DNA of 64,000 bases from Oreocharis arfaki (taxonomy: Eukaryota > Chordata > Aves > Passeriformes > Paramythiidae), in contig VZRR01010248.1 in assembly GCA_013398015.1 (NCBI GenBank), forward strand, positions 328,694-392,693, in the 5' to 3' direction. The notes under the pieces are model-generated. The model had not been told where the DNA came from. It searched no databases and saw only the letters and a program-made list of their open reading frames with translations. The translations under genes and the position numbers were made by a program. Shown here piece after piece: positions 47,956 through 58,800 of this stretch (positions are counted from its first letter, which is position 1; each line of letters starts with the position of its first letter).

Positions 47956-50900
47956 CATAACTGTGTTTGTGCAGTTGTGATGTGCCAACACAAATTGAAG
48001 CAGCAGACAAGTGGGATGAGAAATTCTGTGCTACCCTGAGAAGGTTGTGGATGTGGCTTAAATGCCTCAGCAATAAGTGCCTGAAGATTATCCATGTGAA
48101 TGGAAAAACACACAGGTGTGGCAGCACAACATTAGTCTCTCATCCTCTGTTTCAAGAAATTTATACATATCCAAGCAGACTTAGATCTTCTTTTTCGTTC
48201 ACAGGTCTGACTTGTAATCAGTAAGCACTCTTAAAATTAAATCAGCTCATTTGCTAAATGCCTGACACAGGACTGTGAAAGCAAAATATGCAACTAACAT
48301 CACTCTCAGAGCTGCTCAAAACCAGAAACTAATAATAAAATATTGACAATTTAGGAAATGTTAAACTGTAAATACTGATTTTTTTTTAGAAAATTCTGCT
48401 TTAACTATTACTGTTTGTTTTCCCAACATTGTCATTTTCTTTTTTTGTGCTGGACCCCCTGTCTATTTCTTATTTCTTATCAAATATAGCTTGTGTTTTA
48501 GCTGATGTTCGAGTCCTGTTCATAGCACGTGAAAAGAGATATAGTTTGAGGTGATCACTTCATAGAGCAGGCAGCAGAATGAACCACAATTTACATGAAT
48601 CAGCAGGGTTTTCCTTCTGAATTGGAATTTTTAGCAATGGGATTTTTTGTTTTTTTTTATTTTTAATGAAGAAAAAAGTCTGTCTTGTATTTTTAATTTC
48701 ATTCAAAAATCTGAGAATATCAGAAACTTCTGAAAATACCCAATTGCCAAAAGTTTTGCTGTGATCAATGTTTAAAAATATTTAGCAGCCCTCAATTTGA
48801 GTAATTCAATTGTAAAATCTCATTTTTTATACCTTTTGTCGGAAGGTTATCAAAGTCTGTTAGCCAAGCATCCAAAACATTACAATGCAATTTTAATGAC
48901 CAATCACAAAGTGACAAAAAGTCATCATAAAGGTCATGGATATTAACATTCATTGAACAAACAAAAGATGCAATTGATTTGTGTGAACCAATCTGGTTGG
49001 ACAGTCTGGTAAACAATGACGAAAAAAGGGATATAAACTTCTTAGCTAGTATTTCACCGGAATAATTCAGCCAGTTTTTGCACAGAATAAAGGTAAGGCT
49101 GGAGAAAACGAGGAAGAACAATTAAGCAAGTGAATCCCCACCTCTGCAGTGCTGGCTGACCTATGGCAATGGCTAAACCCGGGCAAACATTCCAGTGAGT
49201 GCCGCCTCCAGAAGAGGGATACGTGCAGCAGCTCCCGCTGCTTGTATTTCATCAAGTAAATACTGCAGGGGGTATAATCAGCAGAATTAATTCAGTTAGA
49301 CTGTGTCAGAGCCTGCCAAAAACCTGTGCTTGATGGTTTACTTCTTCACGAGCATTTCCAGCAAGTGTGTCACTAGTGCTAAGCGGCTCAGGTGCTGCTG
49401 CTGCTGCTGCATGAGAAGCCGTAGGAAAATGCTGAGCTTTAAAATGTGTCCATGTTATACAGTCCGTGAAATTCATGCTAATTGATCTGAAAGAAAAAGC
49501 AGCTCTCATTCCATTACCATGTCTTCCAAGTGCCTTTTAGGAACCAGCAAAATCAATATGTTTCTGTAAATAAAATGTGAACTATATCTGTGTGCTTACA
49601 AATTTGATAAAAAGTGGGAAAATTTAAACTAATAACACCTTAATAAAAGACGTGTCTCTATATTGGCAATTATGTCCCCATGGCCACATTTAACTGGAAA
49701 GAAAATAACAAACCTATGAAAACAAATACTTTATCATGGATTGGAAGTAGATGGTCTTTAAATTCCAAACCAATCTGTGATCATTTACTATTATGAGAGG
49801 GTTTTGTCTTTACGTTTTGCTGTTTTCTAAATGCATTTTAGTGTTGTTATTTTAATTGTATTTTAGGCATGTTGAAAAAAGACCTATGAACCTATGCATG
49901 AGCAGGGTCACCTGTGGCTACAGCTGTGGGCGGACGTGTCTGGGTTTCTGCTATCCTGAGTTGTCCCATGCTATGAGAGTGTGGATCTGTCTGAGCTCAG
50001 CTCTGCACCCTAAGTCCAGTGCTCAGCTAAAGAGCTGCAACTTTACTGGCCCACATTTTCTGTAGGAAAATCTTAGTCCTTGTAGGCTGGAGACTTGCCC
50101 CATTTTTCTGAGCCCAAAGTTAGTCACGCTTCAGTGGAGCACCTTTCCATGTAGTGGTATCAAAAAGCTCCCTATGGTGTTCAGGCAGTCGATGGGGTGT
50201 GTGCTGGTTGCACCTACCAGTGCCCAGAGCTCTGGCCAGATCATTAGCTATGGTGACCAGTTCGTTGCCTCTGGCTGTCCCAGCTCTTGTGGCCACTTTG
50301 ATTCTATGCTGCTTTTGACTCTTCTTTCTTAACTTTGCAAGAAATGCTGCCAGCTTCTCACTAGTGTGTCTGGACAAGAGATGGTCTTGCAACCATGAAG
50401 CAACCTATTACAACACATCTGTTCTTTTGTTGCCCATCATGAAGTACTGTTGGCTCTCAGAAACAAAAAATCCTGTCAGACACTTTTATTTTAGTTTGTC
50501 TTATCTATTTTTCACTCTGCAAGTCCCCAGTGACTCTTCCAGTTTAACATTCAATTTGCATCCATTTGTAGCCGAAGAAAAAATTATCTCTGTATTTTCA
50601 GTAGATGATAAGTCTGCCAGGTGCCTCTAGACCATGGCCCTAATCAGTTTATGGGAAGTTTCAGCTCAGGCTGGCCTGTCACAGATGAAGTGATCCAGTT
50701 TTTATATAAATGGACAAAGGCCATCGCCCACCTTTCTTCGGGCAAGTGGCATTTTGGTTTTGCTCACACCCACTGAAACACAAGCCACCAATCTTCAATG
50801 TTAACCCTATTTTGTTAAGGCATTGACTCCAAACTGCCCTCTGAACTGTTTTCAGCCAGTTTAATTTTGTGCGTTCTGCTACAGAACCTCAGCAGAGTTA

Positions 50901-51895
50901 AAGCCCCAAGCTGTCTATCAAGACTTAAAACCCTTGAACGCTGAACAGTTTTACAAATCAATGCTTTTAAGGTACTATGGTTAGCTACATCACAGAGAAA
51001 TAACTTGCTGGCTTCATTTCTCTCCTGTGGCATCTAATTTCCACTACACAGTATTTAAATGTGTTTATTCAGTTCTGGGTCTGATGGTTTTAGAACTGGC
51101 ATCTCAGTATCACTCACATTTTTGAAGCTACCAGTTGCTATGTTTTCACTACATTTTCCAGACAGGAAAGCAGATTATTTCTGTATTCATCATGTTCAAT
51201 CTATCACATCAAGTTGTTAAGTTCCTCAGTGAAACAAAAAAGTCCAAATGGTAGTGCCTTTAAAAGGTGATTTCCAAAGAGATTGAAAAAACATAACTCG
51301 ACTTGTGCTCTGGTTTCAGAGCCCTGGCAATAATTTAGGCAGCAGAAATGGAACAAGATAACTCCCCAGTAATTTTTCCCCTGTAAGTAGTGTAGAAATA
51401 CAGGATAATCTAAGTTGTTATGTTACTTGGGTTTGGAGCTTATATGGCCCAATCCAGCATTAGGAATTATTCTCTTTTGATGTCATCATTCTTAGAAGAA
51501 GTAATATTAAGCAGAAGAAGATTTATAAAGGCCTAAATTATGAACTTGTAGTAGGATCATAGTTTCTCTGGTATTAGTGCTTTGAAAATTCACCTGTGTT
51601 CTGAAAAGTATAAACTGCCCTTCCAGAAGTGCATCTTCTGATCAGAACAAGCAGACAGATACACTTGAACCTGGTAACATTCAGCTGCTCGCACAATGGT
51701 TCTAATTTAATGCCTCTCCAGGACTTTGGTCCCATTGCCTCTATTTCAGAGAAGCAAGACAATGTTTGTTTTATCTTGCGACCCTGCAATAAAAATAAAT
51801 TATTTGTAAGCATCACTTTTGGCACCGTATGCCTTTTTCTGTGCTCAGCATAAATCAGTGAATGTTTCACTTTTTAAAAAATTTTGATATTAAGA
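47956..51895. other. Intergenic stretch, no gene supported
   Basis: AT-rich. It holds a short (CTG)n run at 49392-49410 and a 90-codon Lys/Arg-rich minus frame at 50120-50392 that I do not recognise. No transposon seen. Confidence 0.5.
49392..49410 (+). repeat. Short (CTG)n microsatellite
   Basis: GTGCTGCTGCTGCTGCTGC: six CTG units. It encodes runs of Cys or Ala in chance frames on the two strands. Confidence 0.85.
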
Positions 51896-52268
51896 TGATC
51901 ACAGAGTCACATCATCACTTAGGTTGGAAAAGGCTCCAAGATCATCAAGTCCAAAATTTCACCAATCGCCACCTTGTCAACTGGGCCATAGCACTAAGTG
52001 CCAAGGCCAGTCTCGAACACCTCCAGGGGTGATGACTCCCCCATTTCCCTGACAGTTCCAAAGTTTAACAACCCTTTCTGTGAAGAAATTCCTCCTGATG
52101 TCCAACCTGAACCTCGCCTGGTGCAACTTGAGGCTATTTCCTCTTGTCCTTCCACTTGCTGCCTGGAAGAAGAGCCCAACCCAATATGGCTGCACCCTCC
52201 TGTCAGGGAGCTGTAGAGAGTGATAAGGTCTCCCTTGGGCCACCTTTTCTCCTGGCTAAACTGCCCAG
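51896..52268 (-). mobile_element. CR1 LINE 3' end, older subfamily
   Basis: ATCACTTAGGTTGGAAAAGG, GATCATCAAGTCCAAAATTT, TGAAGAAATTCCTCCTGATG, GGTGCAACTTGAGGCTATTT and GAGTGATAAGGTCTCCCTTG match the same broad CR1 group as the copy at 33694 but differ in the mid part. It ends near the TTTTCTCCTGGCTAAACTGC block. The 72-96 codon frames within it are CR1-derived. Confidence 0.88.
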
Positions 52269-52581
52269 CAGAAACACTTTCCATGGCTCCTGCAAAGAAT
52301 CCCTCAGCTGCTGTCTGTCCATCCTACACTGTGTTTGCAAACATGTGCAAAGCAATGAACTGTAGTTCTTGTTTTGGCATCTTTATTCGTAGGATGCACA
52401 CAGGCCTGACACTGGCCGTGTGTAGGGTTTTCTACAATCCTCTGTAGGACTCATTTTCATCCTGGCTGCCCCGTGCCTCCTGTATTTGTAGCTGTCTTGT
52501 GTCCTGTTTATTGAGGTTTTCCAAAGCCTCATGAGGCTCTGGACAGGCCAGGTGGGCTCAGAATTTCCATAGTGAGTAAGA
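52269..52581. other. Spacer between opposing CR1 copies
   Basis: 313 bp with no recognised element. It separates a minus-strand and a plus-strand CR1. Confidence 0.5.
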
Positions 52582-52868
52582 GCAGATAGTGACAGGACAA
52601 GAGGGAATGGATTCAAGCTGACTGAGGGTAGGTTTAGATTAAATGTTAGGGAAAAAATCTTTTCAGTGAGAGTGGTGAGGCACTGCAACAGGTTGCCTGG
52701 AGAAGTTGTGGATGCTCCATCCCTGCAAGTGTTCAGCACAAGGTGGGATGGGGCTCTGAGCAGCCTGGTCTAGAGGAAGGTGTCCCTGTCCACAGCAGGA
52801 GGGTTGGAACACGATGATCTTTAAGGTCCCTTCCAATCCAGGCCATTCCATGATTCTATGATTCTATG
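52582..52868 (+). mobile_element. CR1 LINE 3' end with intact tail
   Basis: AGCAGATAGTGACAGGACAA, GAGTGGTGAGGCACTGCAAC, CAGCCTGGTCTAGAGGAAGG, GATCTTTAAGGTCCCTTCCA and a terminal CCATTCCATGATTCTATGAT followed by one more unit. The well-preserved tail suggests a relatively young insertion compared with the neighbours. Confidence 0.92.
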
Positions 52869-53669
52869 AGGCTGGAGTTCAGAAATCAAGGCCAGTGTCA
52901 GAGAGTGGTGACCTGGTGATGGAGCTCCGTCTCACAAGTAGATATCACAGATGTGATAATCCTGTTGCCTGATGAATTAGAGCACTAATCACTGCCATCA
53001 GCATCAGTGTGCCTTCCTTTTCTTGCCAAATTCTAATGGCTTCCTAAGTGATTATTCCTGAACTCTTCCAACAGTTTCTTTAGGGACTTCTCCGGTCGTA
53101 TGAGAACACTGCAGCAAAGATATCTACAACAATGTTAGTGATTTAGACTGTGCAATTACAGACAATACAGAGTTCTAGGGTGTACTTCAGCTTACTTTAG
53201 GTGGATTCCTTAAATAGATTATTCATATTCCAGAAAATCCTTCTCTCCCATGGCTGTACAAACCATTCAGGACAACAGCAATGACCTAGGTATCTGAAAC
53301 CAAGTGGGGAGTATTAGTATTTCCAGATTTCTGTGAAGGACTCACAGCAAACTATGCCATATAGTCTTTTATCAGTAGTAAGTTCTTTCATGTTTTCGCT
53401 TCTCTCAGGTCTTGCATGTTTCAATGTTTTGACATGGAATGCAGAATCCACAGGGTTTGTATAATAAGCAGCTTTCTACCCACTGTAGCTGAAAACAGTT
53501 GAATACATGAGTGTCAGGACCAGATATGTAGAGAAATAAAATTATTTTCTGCCTATCTTCTGTTTTGATGGTGCCTGTGGCTTGAAGGGGCAGCATAGAG
53601 CACTGTTTAAAATCTCTCCAGCTGTACTTTACACTTCAGAAAGTATTTTGTTCTATCCCTGCTATGCCT
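52869..53669. other. Spacer, nothing recognised
   Basis: About 800 bp of AT-rich DNA between two plus-strand CR1 copies. No gene or repeat recognised. Confidence 0.5.
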
Positions 53670-54063
53670 GGTGTTCAGTGATCAGCCTGGAAAAGAAAAA
53701 GCTTCATGGTAACCTAATTGTGGCCTTCCAGCTCCTGAAGGGAGCCCAGAGGAAAGATAGAGAAAGACTATTTACAAGAGCCTGGAGTGACAGGACAAGG
53801 GAGAATGGCTTCACACTGACAGAAAGTAGGTTTCGATCAGATATTACAAAGAAATTCTTTTCTGTGAGAGTGATGGGGCCCTGGCATAGGTTTCCCAGAG
53901 AAGCTGTGGACTCTCCATCCCTGCAAGCGTTCGAGGTCAGGATGGGTGGTGCTCTGAACAACCTGGTCTAGTGGAAGGTGTCCCTACCTATGGCAGGGGA
54001 GTTGGAACCAGATGGCCCACAAGGTCCCTTTCAACCCAGGCCATTCTATGATTCTGTAATTCT
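53670..54063 (+). mobile_element. CR1 LINE 3' end, composite copy 2
   Basis: TTCAGTGATCAGCCTGGAAA, TTGTGGCCTTCCAGCTCCTG, AGTGACAGGACAAGGGAGAA, GAACAACCTGGTCTAGTGGA and CCAGGCCATTCTATGATTCT. It is less complete on its 5' side than the copy at 47143, and the flanks upstream are unrelated. The 129-codon plus frame (53582-53971) is CR1 read in frame and is not the CR1 polymerase. Confidence 0.92.
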
Positions 54064-54371
54064 GAGAGATCTGCAGCAAATATGTTGTTCTTTATGTGGT
54101 CCAGCTAACTGGGCATGACAACAGTAAGAGCTACACTCTGCCTGGGGAGTGGGGAGAAAAAGCTCCAGCCTCTTTTGCCTACCTGTGCTATTTCCAGTCT
54201 GGTCCTAAGGCTTTGCAAGAGGGGTTTGCAATGTCTTCAGTGTAAGAGGATTGTTGGGGAAGCCATGAAAGTGCTAAGACCCTTCCCTGCTGAGAGGAGT
54301 GGAGGATTTCCTGCCCAGAGAAAGGGAATGTAGATGGGGTGGCCTCTTCTCTTTTCTGCTTCACCAGCGAC
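54064..54371 (+). repeat. Non-CR1 segment shared with 47573-47878, copy 2
   Basis: Same 300-bp segment as at 47.6 kb in the same orientation, again directly after a CR1 3' end. Similarity ends at TTCACCAGCGAC, whereas copy 1 continues TTCACCAGCAAC into a CR1 tail. Confidence 0.8.
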
Positions 54372-55498
54372 AGAACAGCAGTCTGGTAGCTATCTACAGC
54401 ACGAGCAGTCCAACTGACTTCTCACTCTGCTGGAAGCATGACAAGAAAAGGGTGAGAATGTTCTAGAATACAAAATGAGACAGATGGTCTGTTAAAAAAA
54501 ATTAGCAGCAGCAAATCTCTCTAAAAGGCAGTTGGGGTTTACCCAGAAAGAAACTGAAAGTGCCAGGGGAAGCCAAATTACTGCTGCCATTCCAATTTTA
54601 TGGATGCGCAGTTGGGTGAAAGAGGGCCAGAGTCTTCCCTGCATGTGTTTAGGTAGAGATGCCAGTAGTGAATTTAGCAATCAATCAGCAGTCAAGGCAA
54701 GGCAGTCCAAATGTAATGTTTGTATTGAATTTTCTGGGCAGGGGTAAGATGAGGCTGAGGGTTTTCTCTCTCTCTCCTTCTTTCGTGCCTCCAATTTAAC
54801 TGTTGGAAGATTCTCAATGCAATACATCTGTGAATAAGGTAGATGTGATGCTGAGAAATAGAAATGTATTAAAGCTGTTGGATTGTGCAAGTAACTGATT
54901 AGGAATCCCATCCGAATACTGTATTTCTCTTTGGCCTGTGCTAAATGCTGAGACAGGGAGAATTTCCCTATTTCTGCAGAACTACCAAGGCTGTGTTTCT
55001 GCTTCTAGTGTTTTAATTCCAGTAGTTAAAAGCATGTTAATGAGAACAGCAGTCTCTCAAAGAGAAGGAAACTGTTGAATTCTGTGACAATGACATTTGC
55101 TTTGTTGCAACGAGGTGCACCGTGCCAGTTTGTATAAAACAAGATGCAAGTGACAAAGTTGTCATTGATGCTTGCACGAAGGCCAACTTCTAAACCAGCA
55201 GCAAATGGTCAGAATGAGAGCCTTGTGATCTGATCCAGAAAAGGTGGCACTGGTTGCTAGGGCAGCACGGACAGTATTGAAGGATGGTCAATGAATAAAA
55301 TACATTCAGGAATTTAGTTACTGATGGCTGGAGAAGAAACTGGGAAAACCTTGTGGAAGGTCACTGTGTAACACATTACATGTGTAATTGGAACTTTTAG
55401 AGGACAGAATTGAGCCCTTTATTTTTTTCAAACAGAGGATAGAGTAGAAAAGGTAGAGCCTATGCACAAACCAAAGATGCCACAGTCACCTGCTATGA
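54372..55498. other. Spacer, nothing recognised
   Basis: About 1.1 kb of unassigned DNA between the composite unit and the next CR1. Confidence 0.5.
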
Positions 55499-55852
55499 TG
55501 ATCACAAATTCCCACAATGGGTCACGTTGGAAGGAACCACAGTGGGTCATCTGATCCAATCCCCTGCTCAGGCAGGGTCATCCCAGAGCACATGGCACAG
55601 GACTGTGTCCAGCTGATTCTGGATATCTCCAGTGAGAGAGACTCCACACTCTCTCTGGGTCATCTGTTCCAGTGTGTGGTCACTGTACAGTAAAGAAGTT
55701 CTTCCTCATGTTCCGGTAGAACTTCCTGTGCATCTGTTTCTCCCTTTGCCTCCTGTCCCACTGCTGGGCATCACTGAGCAGAGCCTGGTCTGTGCTCTGA
55801 CCCCTCCCTGCAGACACTGACAGACATGGATGAGGGCCCCTCTCAGTCGCTG
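55499..55852 (-). mobile_element. CR1 LINE 3' end, third subfamily
   Basis: CACAATGGGTCACGTTGGAA, CCACAGTGGGTCATCTGATC, GGGTCATCCCAGAGCACATG, AAAGAAGTTCTTCCTCATGT and CTTCCTGTGCATCTGTTTCT are diagnostic of a CR1 subfamily not seen elsewhere in the window. It ends near GGGCCCCTCTCAGTCGCTGA. The 62-codon frame inside is CR1-derived. Confidence 0.9.
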
Positions 55853-58800
55853 AGTGACTCAGCAGAAGTCAGTGTCTCCAGGCATTGGGTCTGCTGAGGC
55901 AAGGTGCACAGGACTGCTTTGTGATTATCTTAACAAGAATTTCCCATTTGGATCCAGTGGCCTGTGTTAGTTCTTCTGTGCATGGCATCTTAATTATAAG
56001 GCCTTTTTTTTTTGCCTTTCTAGAGAAGTCTAACCAATCTCACAAAGGCAGGCTGTTTCCAGAGGAATGCAATCAGGGGGAAGTACCTGCAATTCTCTTT
56101 TAACTTCAGCAGTTAAAAAGAAATTACTGTTTCACATTGCAATACTTCATCACACCAACCAATCCTCAAAAATAGAGCACCATGTGTGGGATACCTGCTT
56201 ACCTCAACTGAGAAACTTTTACTGGACAGGAAGAACTGGGGATGCTGAAAATGAATCTCATAGCAGCAAGGGCCAGGGAAGCAATACTTGGGAAGCTCAG
56301 AAGATGGAATGTGAAACAAGTTGTGGCGGTGCGGTGAAACTGGCGTTGTTCTAGTTATATTTGCTGACAGACCACTAATCAATTTGCAGTGAATTTGCAC
56401 TCCCAGTTATTGCATGAGGCAAAGAACCAGGTTCTCACCACCTGAAACCTGATATGGAAAACTGTTCCTTAGAAAGAGCCCAGTCTCTCTGGGGATTTTA
56501 ATATTCACATGTATTCCTGGCATCAGCATGCTTGCCAAAGAAACTGCGTTTTCTTGGACAAGCATCACTTTATAGTCTTCAGTACAAATATGGGGGTCAG
56601 GTCACTTTGTGTCTGTTCTTTATTCTTTACTCTGTTGTACTATGCACAGACAAAGAAGCAATAACTCTTTGAAGTTATTAAGCAGTGTTTTCTCTGGAAA
56701 TGTTGACTTAGATTTACAGAGGTAGGGCAGGGAACCAACAAAAGCTGCCACAGAGCAGAGTGAGCAGCAGGGCTCAGTACAATAGGAATGGATGAAGTTA
56801 GAGGACTGATACAAAACACTCTTTTTCTCTATCCTTCAAGTCTGGCAGGGGAAAAAAGACACACAAGATGAAAAAGGAATCTCTCATCTGCCAAGTGCCC
56901 TGGGAGACAGTGAGACAAGTCTGGAATTCCTACCTATTAACCAGGCTGTGATCAGCTCTGCCACTCAGCTGGATTCTGACAGACTTTCCAGGTAAGTGAA
57001 AGTCAAATCAGAACTGGCCTTATGAGACAAAGTCCTGTTTCTGTGGTCTGTCCCTAGGACCCCATATCTATTCTATTTCTGTTCATGTGAAAAAGGACTA
57101 AACTTGACCAGCACCAGAACAAGGACATGTCTGCATGGCTACATTCTTCTTTGCCTCCCCCTACAAAACTTGTTCCAGAAGTTGTTTCATCCTGCCATGT
57201 AAATATTGCTGCCTTTATATGTCCTTAGGTTAAATTTTGATTCAGAATAATTTTACTGGAATCAAGCTGCCTAAAACTTTGGCCTGTTTTCTCTTACAAG
57301 TTTTTAATCTCTCCAGTTTCATTATAATAAGACTAAATGTGCACGTCTAAATGTGAAATTTCTAAAGCACTAAAGCAGACTGAAACACCTTTTGAGGCAG
57401 AAAGCAGTCATCTGAAAATGCTGATCTACATTTCTGGCCAAGAAGGAACAATATACCAACTCTGTGCTTTCCCAGCATCAGTTCACTCCAGCACCAGTTC
57501 ACAGCACAGAGCTGATTTGATTTTCACTGATTGCCAGCAGCCTCAAGGGGCCAGCTGCTTTAGCAGCTGGAGACCAGCCAGGAGTAAAGTGGCCCTGGCC
57601 ACCAGCCCCTGTGCTGATGGCAGGGGAAGGAGGTGCACAAACTGCTGCAGCAACTGCTCGAAGATTGCTGAAATGGGGCAGAAAACCAGCAGCTGCCAGC
57701 TACTCTAGGTTTAAGGTCAGCTTTGACCCAGCAAACTGGTGCAAAACTGTCCTGCTTTGGTGGATCTAGCTCCATGCATGAGCTTCCTTACACTGCTTTT
57801 TCCCTTATCTCGTTATATTGGAAGTGAAAAGTGTTTGGCTGTAAGGAAATAAAAAGCCTCCAACATATTTACTTACCTTCTAAAATCAAATCAACTTAAA
57901 ATTTGTTTTCTACGTGTGTGCTTAACTTCCTCTTCTTAGTCCAGAGGATAAAGCCAGTAGAAGGGTGTTTGTAGTGCTTCCTTAACAATATATGAGGTTA
58001 TTTTAAGGGTCAAAGTATTTTTCCTATTGAATGCCATGCTTTGAAGTAAAAATAAAAAAAAACCCTCTTTTCTAATATTATAGGCACTCCTAAATATTGT
58101 TTTCCATGAACTGCCAGTCATTAGTAAAGTGGCATTCTCACACTTAAAGATATTACAAAGTAGCTATGGGTCAATCGACAATTAACAGCAGACTTACACC
58201 AAAACAACATTTAAAGAGCAGTTGTGTGTACTTCAGCAGATTCTTAGTAAATCACCTGATAAATTACACTATTGTAGCTAAGGTGAGTGAAATTGTTTCA
58301 AAACACGTTTCTCCAGATATCATCTTTTTGCAATAAACCTTCTGCAGGCCTCTAGTAAAAAACATTTTTTTGCCTTTTTTTCTCAAACTTGTATATTAAA
58401 CATGTTGCTAGAACTCTGGCAAAAAAACCCCAAAAAATGCAAGTAAATACGTATTTTTTTTAATGCTGTTTTGTAATTTTAGCTGTACTGTAATTATTCA
58501 CTTTCTATTTCAAATTCTCATTTTTAGTAGCAATACAATAGTCAACGGTACAGACCTGTTCTACAGTATCAACAGTGCTTAAATCTATTCAGTTAGCTGC
58601 CTTCATACGTCTCTACATAAATGCTCTTGAAATAAGATTTTAACGTTAGTTGTTATAGGCAAGGAGATTTGCTTGTACCTGAATTTATTTTTGTCATAGT
58701 TATTTGACCTAAGTGAAAAAAAGCCCCTCGATAAATACAAGAAGTGTTTTGTCAATGGGTAGATTGAATAAGATCTTTTCATCCTTTCCAGAGGGATTAT

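Noticed and set aside
49392..49410. CTG run as a possible expanded trinucleotide locus
   Set aside because: Only six units and no gene context.
53582..53971. 129-codon plus frame
   Set aside because: Read-through of CR1 3' sequence; it shows no reverse-transcriptase motif and has many equivalents in other CR1 copies.
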